The position numbers and the translations under genes are program-made. From positions 143,122,121 through 143,186,120 of the forward strand of contig NC_135504.1 in the NCBI RefSeq assembly GCF_052857255.1: DNA of 64,000 nucleotides, given 5' to 3'. Origin of the DNA: Amblyomma americanum. Taxonomy: Eukaryota; Arthropoda; Arachnida; Ixodida; Ixodidae. Shown one piece after another: positions 10,201 to 21,889 of the stretch. The notes beneath the pieces are model-generated. The model was given only the letters and a program-made list of their open reading frames with translations, had not been told where the DNA came from and made no database searches. Position 1 is the stretch's first letter; each line of letters starts with the position of its first letter.

Positions 10201-11100
10201 GAGAAAAAGTTTACACCTTTCTCTCGTCTACTCCTCGACGACTTGTAAAATTGATGCTCGTGAATCATGCTAGTTTCGATCTAAACGATGTATCCCGTTG
10301 TTTTGAGCCGGAATACAAGTTTTCGCGCAGTTCTGAAAAAAAAGTTTACACCTTTCTCTCGTGTTCTCTTCGACGACTTGTGAAATCGATGCTCGTGAAT
10401 CTTGCTAGATTCGATCTAAAACGATGTATCCCGTTGTTTTCAGCCGGAATACAAGTTTTCGCGCAGTTCTGAGAGAAAAAGTTTACACCTTTCTCTCGTG
10501 TACTCTTCGACGACTTGTAAAATCGATGCTCGTGAATCTTGCTAGTTTCGATCTAAAACGATGAATCCCGTTGTTTTGAGCCGGAATACAAGTTTTCGCG
10601 AGGTTCTGAGAGAAAAAGTTTACACCTTTCTCTCGTCTACTCTTCGACGACTTGTAAAATCGATGCTCGCGAATCTTGCTAGTTTCAATCTAAAACGACG
10701 TATCCCGTTGTTTTGAGCCGAAATACAAGCTTTCGCGCAGTTCTGAGAGAAAAAGTTTACACCTTTCTCTCGTCTACTCTTCGACGACTCGTAAAATCGA
10801 TGCTCATGAATTTTGCTAGTTTCGATCTAGAACGATGTATCCCGTTGTTTTGAGCCGGAATACAAGTTTTCGCGCAGTTCTGAGAGAAAAAGTTTACACC
10901 TTTCTCTCGTCTAGTCTTCGGCGACTCGTAAAATCGATGCTCATGAATTTTGCTAGTTTCGATCTAAAACGATATATCCCGTTGTATTGAGCCGGAATAC
11001 AAGTTTTCGCGCAGATCGGAGAGAAAAAGTTTACACCTTTCTCTCGTCTACTCCTCGACGACTTGTAAAATCGATGCTCGTGAATCATGCTAGTTTCGAT
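4251..11100. repeat. Region 2: 18-monomer HOR (2461 bp) and 17-monomer derivative
   Basis: The segment 4.25-5.66 kb is repeated at 6.71-8.12 kb with an offset of 2461 bp. Both copies share private variants: gatgtatctcg (4411 and 6872), cacctgtctctcg (about 4882 and 7343) and gattcggaatac (about 5247 and 7708). A third copy follows at an offset of 2324 bp (17 monomers), keeping gtatctcg near 9.20 kb but reading cacctttctctcg. Around 8.12-8.38 kb a two-monomer unit (gaatcatg plus the following gattcgatc monomer) is locally duplicated at an offset of 272 bp. Confidence 0.85.
4515..4651. repeat. Monomer subtype: gattcgatc / acatttctctcg / cttgttatatcg
   Basis: The subtype usually follows the A-run monomer of the marker trio. 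It is recognised by ctagattcgatc, tttacacatttctctcg and cttgttatatcg or cttgtaatatcg in place of cttgtaaaatcg. It is followed by gatgtaacccg with cgacaacttg, then by the tttttagcc subtype, as part of the ordered 18-monomer unit. Confidence 0.8.
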
Positions 11101-11840
11101 CTAAACGATGTATCCCGTTGTTTTGAGCCGGAATACAAGTTTTCGCGCAGTTCTGAAAAAAAAAGTTTACACCTTTCTCTCGTGTTCTCTTCGACGACTT
11201 GTGAAATCGATGCTCGTTAATCTTGCTAGATTCGATCTAAAACGATGTATCCCGTTGTTTTGAGCCGGAATACAAGTTTTCGCGCAGTTCTGAGAGAAAA
11301 AGTTTACACATTTCTCTCGTCTACTCTTCGACGACTTGTTATATCGATGCTCGTGAATCTTGCTAGTTTCAATCTAAAACGATGTAACCCGTTGTTTTGA
11401 GCCGGAATACAAGTTTTCGCGCAGTTCTGAGAGAAAAAGTTTACACCTTTCTCTCGTCTACTCTTCGACAACTTGTAAAATCGATGCTCGTGAATCTTGC
11501 TAGTTTCAATCTAAAACGACGTATCCCGTTGTTTTTAGCCGGAATACAAGTTTTCGCGAAGTTCTGAGAGAAAAATTTACACCTTTCTCTCGTCTACTCT
11601 TCGAAGACTTGTAAAATCGATGCTCGTGAATCTTGCTACTTTCGACCTAAAACGATGTATCCCGTTGTTTTGAGCCGGAATACAAGTTTTCGCGCAGTTC
11701 TGAGAGAAAAAGTTTACACCTTTCTCTCGTGTACTCTTCGACGACTTGTAATATCGATGCTCGTGGATCTTGCTAGTTTCAATCTAAAACGATGTATCCC
11801 GTTGTTTTGAGCCGGAATACAAGTTTTCGCGCAGTTCTGA
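11101..11840. repeat. Transition between HOR regions
   Basis: Five to six monomers continue the subtype order of the 18-mer (A-run, acatttctctcg, gtaacccg, tttttagcc, ctactttcgacc, tggatc) and lead into the first gagataaaaag monomer, where the 10/11-mer block begins. Nothing other than satellite is present. Confidence 0.75.
11488..11623. repeat. Monomer subtype (136 bp): tttttagcc / cgaagttctg / aaaaatttacacc
   Basis: The subtype carries tttcaatc, gacgtatcccgttgtttttagcc, cgcgaagttctgag, a one-base deletion giving gagaaaaatttacacc, and gaagacttg. The monomer after it has ctactttcgacc. It is one of the commonest short subtypes and accounts for part of the deficit from 137 bp in HOR lengths. 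Some copies, near 23.34, 25.80, 33.18, 38.79, 43.99 and 46.45 kb, lose a second A (gagaaaatttacacc). Confidence 0.85.
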
Positions 11841-11897
11841 GATAAAAAGTTTACACCTTTCTCTCGTCTAGTCTTCGACGACTTGTAAAATCGATGC

Positions 11898-12033
11898 TCG
11901 TGAACCTTGCTGGTTTTGATCTAAAACGATGTATCCCGTTGTTTTGAGCCAGAAAACAAGTTTTCGCGCAGTTCTGAGAGAAAAGTTTACACCTTTCTCT
12001 CGTCAACTCTTCGACGACTTGTAAAATCGATGC
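11898..12033. repeat. 136-bp monomer: gaacc…ggttttgatc with gagaaaagtttac
   Basis: This copy of the gaaccttgctgg subtype has lost one A in the purine block (gagagaaaagtttac) and carries gtcaactc. It is shared by all three copies of the 10/11-mer block at 11.8-16 kb. The one-base-shorter purine block is also found in the 17.7-47.3 kb region, there with gtctactc. Confidence 0.8.
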
Positions 12034-12170
12034 TCGTGAATCTTGCTAGTTACGATCTAAAACGATGTATCCCGTTGTTTTCAGCCAGAATACAAGTTTT
12101 CGCGCAGTTCTGAGAGAAAAAGTTTACACCTTTCTCTCGTGTACTCTTCGGCGACGTGTAAAATCGATGC
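12034..12170. repeat. Monomer subtype: gttacgatc / gttttcagccag / gacgtgtaaa
   Basis: The subtype is marked by ctagttacgatc, gttttcagccagaatac and gacgtgtaaaatcg. It precedes the aacaatgtatcccg subtype. Copies recur throughout 12-48.5 kb. A version with a further change (gccaggatac) is restricted to copies near 22.21, 24.54, 27.00, 31.92, 37.53, 39.99, 42.73 and 45.19 kb, which marks the 18-mer sublineage. Confidence 0.82.
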
Positions 12171-12307
12171 TCGTGAATCTTGCTAGTTTCGATCTAAAAC
12201 AATGTATCCCGTTGTTTTGAGCCAGAATACAAGTTTTCGCGCAGTTCTGAGAGAAAAAGTTTACACCTTTCTCTCGTCTACTCTTCGACGACTTGTAAAA
12301 TCGATGC

Positions 12308-12444
12308 TCGTGAATCTTTCTAGTTTCGATCTAAAACAATGTATCCCGTTGTTTTGAGCCGGAATACAAGTTTTCGCGGAGTTCTGAGAGAGAAAGTTTA
12401 CATTTTTCACTCGTCTACTCTTCGAGGACTTGTAAAATCGATGC
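12308..12444. repeat. Monomer subtype: aacaatgtatcccg / cgcggagttctgagagaga
   Basis: The subtype has aaacaatgtatcccg, cgcggagttctgagagagaaag and cttcgaggacttg. In the three copies of the 10/11-mer block it also has acatttttcactcg, while other regions show acaactttcactcg or acaactttctctcg. The successive changes make it useful for ordering sublineages. Confidence 0.82.
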
Positions 12445-12581
12445 TCGTGAATCTTGCCAGTTTCGATCTAAAACGATGTATCCCGTCGTTTTGAGCCGGA
12501 ATACAAGTTTTCGCGCAGTTCTGAGAGAAAAAGTTTACATCTTTCTCTCGTCTACTATTCGACGACTTGTAAAATCGATGC
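12445..12581. repeat. Monomer subtype: cccgtcgttttgag / acatctttc / ctattcg
   Basis: The subtype is recognised by ttgccagtttcgatc, cccgtcgttttgagcc, tttacatctttctctcg and ctactattcgacg. It follows the cgcggagttctg subtype in nearly all copies. The exception is near 22.39 kb, where the two are fused (see the monomer-loss entry). Confidence 0.82.
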
Positions 12582-12718
12582 TCGTGAATCTTGCCAGTTT
12601 CGACCTAAAACAATGTAACCTTTTGTTTTGAGCCGGAATACAAGTTTTCGCGCCGTTCTGAGAGAAAAAGTTCGCACCTTTCTCTCGTCTACTCTTTGAA
12701 GACTCGTAAAATCGTAGC
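12582..12718. repeat. Monomer subtype: aacaatgtaaccttttg / gcgccgttctg / ttcgcacc
   Basis: This is one of the most diverged subtypes. It has ttgccagtttcgacc, aacaatgtaaccttttg, cgcgccgttctgag, aaagttcgcacc and gaagactcg. The three copies in the 10/11-mer block also read atcgtagctcatg, which removes the ATCGAT palindrome. Copies in the 18-mer block have atcgattctcatg instead. It leads directly into the marker trio. Confidence 0.83.
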
Positions 12719-15700
12719 TCATGAATTTTGCTAGTTTCGATCTAAAACGATGTATCCCGTTGTTTTGAGCCGGAATACAAGTTTTCGCGCAGTTCTGAGA
12801 GAAAAAGTTTACACCTTTCTCTCGTCTAGTCTTCGGCGACTCGTAAAATCGATGCTCATGAATTTTGCTAGTTTCGATCTAAAACGATATATCCCGTTGT
12901 ATTGAGCCGGAATACAAGTTTTCGCGCAGTTCTGAAAAAAAAAAGTTTACACCTTTCTCTCGTGTTCTCTTCGACGACTTGTGAAATTGATGCTCGTGAA
13001 TCTTGCTAGATTCGATCTAAAACGATGTATCCCGTTGTTTTGAGCCGGAATACAAGTTTTCGCGCAGTTCTGAGAGAAAAAGTTTACACATTTCTCTCGT
13101 CTACTCTTCGACGACTTGTTATATCGATGCTCGTGAATCTTGCTAGTTTCGATCTAAAACGATGTAACCCGTTGTTTTGAGCCGGAATACAAGTTTTCGC
13201 GCAGTTCTGAGATAAAAAGTTTACACCTTTCTCTCGTCTAGTCTTCGACGACTTGTAAAATCGATGCTCGTGAACCTTGCTGGTTTTGATCTAAAACGAT
13301 GTATCCCGTTGTTTTGAGCCAGAAAACAAGTTTTCGCGCAGTTCTGAGAGAAAAGTTTACACCTTTCTCTCGTCAACTCTTCGACGACTTGTAAAATCGA
13401 TGCTCGTGAATCTTGCTAGTTACGATCTAAAACGATGTATCCCGTTGTTTTCAGCCAGAATACAAGTTTTCGCGCAGTTCTGAGAGAAAAAGTTTACACC
13501 TTTCTCTCGTGTACTCTTCGACGACGTGTAAAATCGATGCTCGTGAATCTTGCTAGTTTTGATCTAAAACAATGTATCCCGTTGTTTTGAGCCAGAATAC
13601 AAGTTTTCGCGCAGTTCTGAGAGAAAAAGTTTACACCTTTCTCTCGTCTACTCTTCGACGACTTGTAAAATCGATGCTCGTGAATCTTGCTAGTTTCGAT
13701 CTAAAACAATGTATCCCGTTGTTTTGAGCCGGAATACAAGTTTTCGCGGAGTTCTGAGAGAGAAAGTTTACATTTTTCACTCGTCTACTCTTCGAGGACT
13801 TGTAAAATCGATGCTCGTGAATCTTGCCAGTTTCGATCTAAAACGATGTATCCCGTCGTTTTGAGCCGGAATACAAGTTTTCGCGCAGTTCTGAGAGAAA
13901 AAGTTTACATCTTTCTCTCGTCTACTATTCGACGACTTGTAAAATCGATGCTCGTGAATCTTGCCAGTTTCGACCTAAAACAATGTAACCTTTTGTTTTG
14001 AGCCGGAATACAAGTTTTCGCGCCGTTCTGAGAGAAAAAGTTCGCACCTTTCTCTCGTCTACTCTTTGAAGACTCGTAAAATCGTAGCTCATGAATTTTG
14101 CTAGTTTCGATCTAAAACGATGTATCCCGTTGTTTTGAGCCGGAATGCAAGTTTTCGCGCAGTTCTGAGAGAAAAAGTTTACACCTTTCTCTCGTCTAGT
14201 CTTCGGCGACTCGTAAAATCGATGCTCATGAATTTTGCTAGTTTCGATCTAAAACGATATATCCCGTTGTATTGAGCCGGAATACAAGTTTTCGCGCAGT
14301 TCTGAAAAAAAAAAGTTTACACCTTTCTCTCGTGTTCTCTTCGACGACTTGTGAAATCGATGCTCGTGAATCTTGCTAGATTCGATCTAAAACGATGTAT
14401 CCCGTTGTTTTGAGCCGGAATACAAGTTTTCGCGCAGTTCTGAGAGAAAAAGTTTACACATTTCTCTCGTCTACTCTTCGACGACTTGTTATATCGATGC
14501 TCGTGAATCTTGCTACTTTCGACCTAAAACGATGTATCCCGTTGTTTTGAGCCGGAATACAAGTTTTCGCGCAGTTCTGAGAGAAAAAGTTTACACCTTT
14601 CTCTCGTGTACTCTTCGACGACTTGTAATATCGATGCTCGTGGATCTTGCTAGTTTCAATCTAAAACGATGTATCCCGTTGTTTTGAGCCGGAATACAAG
14701 TTTTCGCGCAGTTCTGAGATAAAAAGTTTACACCTTTCTCTCGTCTAGTCTTCGACGACTTGTAAAATCGATGCTCGTGAACCTTGCTGGTTTTGATCTA
14801 AAACGATGTATCCCGTTGTTTTGAGCCAGAAAACAAGTTTTCGCGCAGTTCTGAGAGAAAAGTTTACACCTTTCTCTCGTCAACTCTTCGACGACTTGTA
14901 AAATCGATGCTCGTGAATCTTGCTAGTTACGATCTAAAACGATGTATCCCGTTGTTTTCAGCCAGAATACAAGTTTTCGCGCAGTTCTGAGAGAAAAAGT
15001 TTACACCTTTCTCTCGTGTACTCTTCGACGACGTGTAAAATCGATGCTCGTTAATCTTGCTAGTTTCGATCTAAAACAATGTATCCCGTTGTTTTGAGCC
15101 AGAATACAAGTTTTCGCGCAGTTCTGAGAGAAAAAGTTTACACCTTTCTCTCGTCTACTCTTCGACGACTTGTAAAATCGATGCTCGTGAATCTTGCTAG
15201 TTTCGATCTAAAACAATGTATCCCGTTGTTTTGAGCCGGAATACAAGTTTTCGCGGAGTTCTGAGAGAGAAAGTTTACATTTTTCACTCGTCTACTCTTC
15301 GAGGACTTGTAAAATCGATGCTCGTGAATCTTGCCAGTTTCGATCTAAAACGATGTATCCCGTCGTTTTGAGCCGGAATACAAGTTTTCGCGCAGTTCTG
15401 AGAGAAAAAGTTTACATCTTTCTCTCGTCTACTATTCGACGACTTGTAAAATCGATGCTCGTGAATCTTACCAGTTTCGACCTAAAACAATGTAACCTTT
15501 TGTTTTGAGCCGGAATACAAGTTTTCGCGCCGTTCTGAGAGAAAAAGTTCGCACCTTTCTCTCGTCTACTCTTTGAAGACTCGTAAAATCGTAGCTCATG
15601 AATTTTGCTAGTTTCGATCTAAAACGATGTATCCCGTTGTTTTGAGCCGGAATACAAGTTTTCGCGCAGTTCTGAGAGAAAAAGTTTACACCTTTCTCTC

Positions 15701-16000
15701 GTCTAGTCTTCGGCGACTCGTAAAATCGATGCTCATGAATTTTGCTAGTTTCGATCTAAAACGATATATCCCGTTGTATTGAGCCGGAATACAAGTTTTC
15801 GCGCAGTTCTGAAAAAAAAAAGTTTACACCTTTCTCTCGTGTTCTCTTCGACGACTTGTGAAATCGATGCTCGTGAATCTTGCTAGATTCGATCTAAAAC
15901 GATGTATCCCGTTGTTTTGAGCCGGAATACAAGTTTTCGCGCAGTTCTGAGAGAAAAAGTTTACACATTTCTCTCGTCTACTCTTCGACGACTTGTTATA

Positions 16001-17679
16001 TCGATGCTCGTGAATCTTGCTAGTTTCGATCTAAAACGATGTAACCCGTTGTTTTGAGCCGGAATACAAGTTTTCGCGCAGTTCTGAGAGAAAAAGTTTA
16101 CACCTTTCTCTCGTCTACTCTTCGACAACTTGTAAAATCGATGCTCGTGAATCTTGCTAGTTTCAATCTAAAACGACGTATCCCGTTGTTTTTAGCCGGA
16201 ATACAAGTTTTCGCGAAGTTCTGAGAGAAAAATTTACACCTTTCTCTCGTCTACTCTTCGAAGACTTGTAAAATCGATGCTCGTGAATCTTGCTACTTTC
16301 GACCTAAAACGATGTATCCCGTTGTTTTGAGCCGGAATACAAGTTTTCGCGCAGTTCTGAGAGAAAAAGTTTACACCTTTCTCTCGTGTACTCTTCGACG
16401 ACTTGTAATATCGATGCTCGTGGATCTTGCTAGTTTCAATCTAAAACGATGTATCCCGTTGTTTTGTGCCGGAATACAAGTTTTCGCGCAGTTCTGAGAT
16501 AAAAAGTTTACACCTTTCTCTCGTCTAGTCTTCGACGACTTGTAAAATCGATGCTCGCGAATCTTGCTAGTTTCAATCTAAAACGATGTATCCCGTTGTT
16601 TTGAGCCGGAATACAAGTTTTCGCGGAGTTCTGAGAGGAAGATTTGACACCTTTCTCTCGTCTACCCTTCGAAGACTTGTAAAATCGATGCTCGTGAATC
16701 TTGCTAGTTACGATCTAAAACGATGTATCCCGTTGTTTTCAGCCAGAATACAAGTTTTCGCGCAGTTCTGAGAGAAAAAGTTTACACCTTTCTCTCGTGT
16801 ACTCTTCGACGACGTGTGAAATCGATGCTCGTGAATCTTGCTAGTTTCGATCTAAAACAATGTATCCCGTTGTTTTGAGCCGGAATACAAGTTTTCGCGG
16901 AGTTCTGAGAGAGAAAGTTTACAACTTTCTCTCGTCTACTCTTCGAGGACTTGTAAAATCGATGCTCGTGAATCTTGCCAGTTTCGATCTAAAACGATGT
17001 ATCCCGTCGTTTTGAGCCGGAATACAAATTTTCGCGCAGTTCTGAGAGAAAAAGTTTACATCTTTCTCTCGTTTACTATTCGACGACTTGTAAAATCGAT
17101 GCTCGTGAATCTTGCCAGTTTCGACCTAAAACAATGTAACCTTTTGTTTTGAGCCGGAATACAAGTTTTCGCGCCGTTCTGAGAGAAAAAGTTCGCACCT
17201 TTCTCTCGTCTACTCTTCGAAGACTCGTAAAATCGATGCTCATGAATTTTGCTAGTTTCGATCTAAAACGATGTATCCCGTTGTTTTGAGCCGGAATACA
17301 AGTTTTCGCGCAGTTCTGAGAGAAAAAGTTTACACCTTTCTCTCGTCTAGTCTTCGGCGACTCGTAAAATCGATGCTCATGAATTTTGCTAGTTTCGATC
17401 TAAAACGATATATGCCGTTATATTGAGCCGGAATACAAGTTTTCGCGCAGATCGGAGAGAAAAAGTTTACACCTTTCTCTCGTCTACTCCTCGACGACTT
17501 GTAAAATCGATGCTCGTGAATCATGCTAGTTTCGATCTAAACGATGTAACCCGTTGTTTTGAGCCGGAATACAAGTTTTCGCGCAGTTCTGAAAAAAAAA
17601 GTTTACACCTTTCTCTCGTGTTCTCTTCGACGACTTGTGAAATCGATGCTCGTGAATCTTGCTACTTTCGACCTAAAAC
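16001..17679. repeat. Transition array between region 3 and the 9.84-kb block
   Basis: This stretch holds about 12 monomers with mixed subtype order, including the first gagaggaagatttgacacc monomer (16555-16691) and a marker trio near 17.24-17.65 kb whose middle copy carries two extra changes (gatatatgccgttatattg). It ends at a chimeric monomer that begins the 9.84-kb repeat. Confidence 0.75.
16555..16691. repeat. Monomer subtype: gagaggaagatttgacacc / ctacccttcgaag
   Basis: The subtype is marked by cgcggagttctgagagg, gaagatttgacacc or gaaaatttgacacc, and ctacccttcgaagac. The gaaaatttgacacc form with tttttctcg lies near 20.06, 29.90, 35.51 and 40.70 kb. The gaagatttgacacc form lies near 22.11, 24.43, 26.89, 31.82, 37.43, 39.89, 42.62 and 45.08 kb. 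The split separates two sublineages within the 9.84-kb block. Confidence 0.82.
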
Positions 17680-20600
17680 GATGTATCCCGTTGTTTTGAG
17701 CCGGAATACAAGTTTTCGCGCAGTTCTGAGAGAAAAAGCTAACACCTTTCTCTCGTCTACTCTTCGACGACTTGTAAAATCGATGCTCGCGAATCTTGCT
17801 AGTTTCAATCTAAAACGACGTATCCCGTTGTTTTGAGCCGAAATACAAGTTTTCGCGCAGTTCTGAGAGAAAAAGTTTACACCTTTCTCTCGTCTACTCT
17901 TCGACGACTCGTAAAATCGATGCTCATGAATTTTGCTAGTTTCGATCTAAAACGATGTATCCCGTTGTTTTGATCCGGAATGCAAGTTTTCGCGCAGTTC
18001 TGAGAGAAAACGTTTACACCTTTCTCTCGTCTAGTCTTCGGGAACTCGTAAAATCGATGCTCATGAATTTTGCTAGTTTCGATCTAAAACGATATATCCC
18101 GTTGTACTGAGCCGGAATACAAGTTTTCGCGCAGATCGGAGAGAAAAAGTTTACACCTTTCTCTCGTCTACTCCTCGACGACTTGTAAAATCGATGCTCG
18201 TGAATCATGCTAGTTTCGATCTAAACGATGTATCCCGTTGTTTTGAGCCGGAATACAAGTTTTCGCGCAGTTCTGAAAAAAAAGTTTACACCTTTCTCTC
18301 GTGTTCTCTTCGACGACTTGTGAAATCGATGCTCGTGAATCTTGCTAGATTCGATCTGAAACGATGTATCCCGTTGTTTTGAGCCGGAATACAAGTTTTC
18401 GCGCAGTTCTGAGAGAAAAAGTTTACACCTTTCTCTCGTGTACTCTTCGACGACTTGTAAAATCGATGCTCGTGAATCTTGCTAGTTTCGATCTAAAACG
18501 ATGAATCCCGTTGTTTTGAGCCGGAATACAAGTTTTCGCGAGGTTCTGAGAGAAAAAGTTTACACCTTTCTCTCGTCTACTCTTCGACGACTTGTAAAAT
18601 CGATGCTCGCGAATCTTGCTAGTTTCGATCTAAAACGATGTGTCCCGTTGTTTTGAGCCGAAATACAAGTTTTCGCGCAGTTCTGAGAGAAAAAGTTTAC
18701 ACCTTTCTCTCGTCTACTCTTCGACGACTCGTAAAATCGATGCTCATGAATTTTGCTAGTTTCGATCTAGAACGATGTATCCCGTTGTTTTGAGCCGGAA
18801 TACAAGTTTTCGCGCAGTTCTGAGAGAAAAAGTTTACACCTTTCTCTCGTCTAGTCTTCGGCGACTCGTAAAATCGATGCTCATGAATTTTGCTAGTTTC
18901 GATCTAAAACGATATATCCCGTTGTATTGAGCCGGAATACAAGTTTTCGCGCAGATCGGAGAGAAAAAGTTTACACCTTTCTCTCGTCTACTCCTCGACG
19001 ACTTGTAAAATCGATGCTCGTGAATCATGCTAGTTTCGATCTAAACGATGTATCCCGTTGTTTTGAGCCGGAATACAAGTTTTCGCGCAGTTCTGAGAGA
19101 AAAAGTTTACACCTTTCTCTCGTCTACTCTTCGACGACTTGTTATATCGATGCTCGTGAATCTTGCTAGTTTCGATCTAAAACGATGTAACCCGTTGTTT
19201 TGAGCCGGAATACAAGTTTTCGCGCAGTTCTGAGAGAAAAAGTTTACACCTTTCTCTCGTCTACTCTCCGACAACTTGTAAAATCGATGCTCGTGAATCT
19301 TGCTAGTTTCCATCTAAAACGACGTATCCCGTTGTTTTTAGCCGGAATACAAGTTTTCGCGAAGTTCTGAGAGAAAAATTTACACCTTTCTCTCGTCTAC
19401 TCTTCGAAGACTTGTAAAATCGATGCTCGTGAATCTTGCGACTTTCGACCTAAAACGATGTATCCCGTTGTATTGAGCCGGAATACAACTTTTCGCGCAG
19501 ATCGGAGAGAAAAAGTTTACACCTTTCTCTCGTCTACTCCTCGACGACTTGTTATATCGATGCTCGTGAATCTTGCTAGTTTCAATCTAAAACGATGTAA
19601 CCCGTTGTTTTGAGCCGGAATACAAGTTTTCGCGCAGTTCTGAGAGAAAAAGTTTACACCTTTCTCTTGTCTACTCTTCGACAACTTGTAAAATCGATGC
19701 TCGTGAATCTTGCTAGTTTCAATCTAAAACGACGTATCCCGTTGTTTTTAGCCGGAATACAAGTTTTCGCGAAGTTCTGAGAGAAAAATTTACACCTTTC
19801 TCTCGTCTACTCTTCGAAGACTTGTAAAATCGATGCTCGTGAATCTTGCTACTTTCGACCTAAAACGATGTATCCCGTTGTTTTGAGCCGGAATACAAGT
19901 TTTCGCGCAGTTCTGAGAGAAAAGTTTACACCTTTCTCTCGTCTACTCTTCGACGACTTGTAAAATCGATGCTCGCGAATCTTGCTAGTTTCAATCTAAA
20001 ACGATGTATCCCGTTGTTTTGAGCCGGAATACAAGTTTTCGCGGAGTTCTGAGAGGAAAATTTGACACCTTTTTCTCGTCTACCCTTCGAAGACTTGTAA
20101 AATCGATGCTCGTGAATCCTGCTAGTTACGATCTAAAACGATGTATCCCGTTGTTTTCAGCCAGAATACAAGTTTTCGCGCAGTTCTGAGAGAAAAAGTT
20201 TACACCTTTCTCTCGTGTACTCTTCGACGACGTGTAAAATCGATGCTCGTGAATCTTGCTAGTTTCGATCTAAAACAATGTATCCCGTTGTTTTGAGCCA
20301 GAATACAAGTTTTCGCGCAGTTCTGAGAGAAAAAGTTTACACCTTTCTCTCGTCTACTCTTCGACGACTTGTAAAATCGATGCTCGTGAATCTTGCTAGT
20401 TTCGATCTAAAACAATGTATCCCGTTGTTTTGAGCCGGAATACAAGTTTTCGCGGAGTTCTGAGAGAGAAAGTTTACAACTTTCACTCGTCTACTCTTCG
20501 AGGACTTGTAAAATCGATGCTCGTGAATCTTGCCAGTTTCGATCTAAAACGATGTATCCCGTCGTTTTGAGCCGGAATACAAGTTTTCGCGCAGTTCTGA

Positions 20601-21000
20601 GAGAAAAAGTTTACATCTTTCTCTCGTCTACTATTCGACGACTTGTAAAATCGATGCTCGTGAATCTTGCCAGTTTCGACCTAAAACAATGTAACCTTTT
20701 GTTTTGAGCCGGAATACAAGTTCTCGCGCCGTTCTGAGAGAAAAAGTTCGCACCTTTCTCTCGTCTACTCTTCGAAGACTCGTAAAATCGATGCTCATGA
20801 ATTTTGCTAGTTTTGATCTAAAACGATGTATCCCGTTGTTTTGAGCCGGAATACAAGTTTTCGCGCAGTTCTGAGAGAAAAAGTTTACACCTTTCTCTCG
20901 TCTAGTCTTCGGCGACTCGTAAAATCGATGCTCATGAATTTTGCTAGTTTCGATCTAAAACGATATATCCCGTTGTATTGAGCCGGAATACAAGTTTTCG

Positions 21001-21137
21001 CGCAGTTCTGAAAAAAAAAGTTTACACCTTTCTCTCGTGTTCTCTTCGACGACTTGTGAAATCGATGCTCGTGAATCTTGCTAGATTCGATCTAAAACGA
21101 TGTATCCCGTTGTTTTGAGCCGGAATACAAGTTTTCG
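21001..21137. repeat. Extra single monomer in copy 1 of the 9.84-kb block
   Basis: Two consecutive A-run monomers, nearly identical to each other, lie around 21.01-21.28 kb. The corresponding place in the other copies (near 30.85, 36.46 and 41.66 kb) has one. The offset between block copies falls here from 9844 to 9707 bp, which is exactly one monomer. This is a one-unit gain or loss by unequal exchange. Confidence 0.8.
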
Positions 21138-21889
21138 CGCAGTTCTGAAAAAAAAAGTTTACACCTTTCTCTCGTGTTCTCTTCGACGACTTGTGAAATC
21201 GATGCTCGTGAATCTTGCTAGATTCGATCTAAAACGATGTATCCCGTTGTTTTGAGCCGGAATACAAGTTTTCGCGCAGTTCTGAGAGAAAAAGTTTACA
21301 CATTTCTCTCGTCTACTCTTCGACGACTTGTTATATCGATGCTCGTGAATCTTGCTAGTTTCGATCTAAAACGATGTAACCCGTTGTTTTGAGCCGGAAT
21401 ACAAGTTTTCGCGCAGTTCTGAGAGAAAAAGTTTACACCTTTCTCTCGTCTACTCTTCGACAACTTGTAAAATCGATGCTCGTGAATCTTGCTAGTTTCA
21501 ATCTAAAACGACGTATCCCGTTGTTTTTAGCCGGAATACAAGTTTTCGCGAAGTTCTGAGAGAAAAATTTACACCTTTCTCTCGTCTACTCTTCGAAGAC
21601 TTGTAAAATCGATGCTCGTGAACCTTGCTACTTTCGACCTAAAACAATGTATCCCGTTGTTTTGAGCCGGAATACAAGTTTTCGCGCAGTTCTGAGAGAA
21701 AAAGTTTACACCTTTCTCTCGTGTACTCTTCGACGACTTGTAATATCGATGCTCGTGGATCTTGCTAGTTTCAATCTAAAACGATGTATCCCGTTGTTTT
21801 GAGCCGGAATACAAGTTTTCGCGCAGTTCTGAGATAAAAAGTTTACACCTTTCTCTCGTCTAGTCTTCGACGACTTGTAAAATCGATGC

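Larger units (their letters stand above)
11841..16000. repeat. Region 3: 10- and 11-monomer HOR (1370 and 1507 bp)
   Basis: The gagataaaaag marker occurs at 11841, 13211 and 14718, giving spacings of exactly 1370 and 1507 bp (10 and 11 times 137). All three copies share acatttttcactcg, atcgtagctcatg and a ten-base A-run (near 12.93, 14.31 and 15.81 kb) not seen together elsewhere. The junction between copies 1 and 2 is a chimeric monomer at about 13158-13211, where a gtaacccg monomer passes into gagataaaaag. The junction between copies 2 and 3 is near 14.50-14.52 kb, where cttgttatatcg passes into ctactttcgacc and adds one monomer. Confidence 0.87.

Noticed and set aside
12308..12444. Yeast-type replication origin consensus near gtttacattttt (10 of 11 matches to the ARS core)
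   Set aside because: The motif is short and AT-rich, arises by ordinary variation from tttacaccttt, is restricted to one subtype, and nothing suggests a budding yeast.
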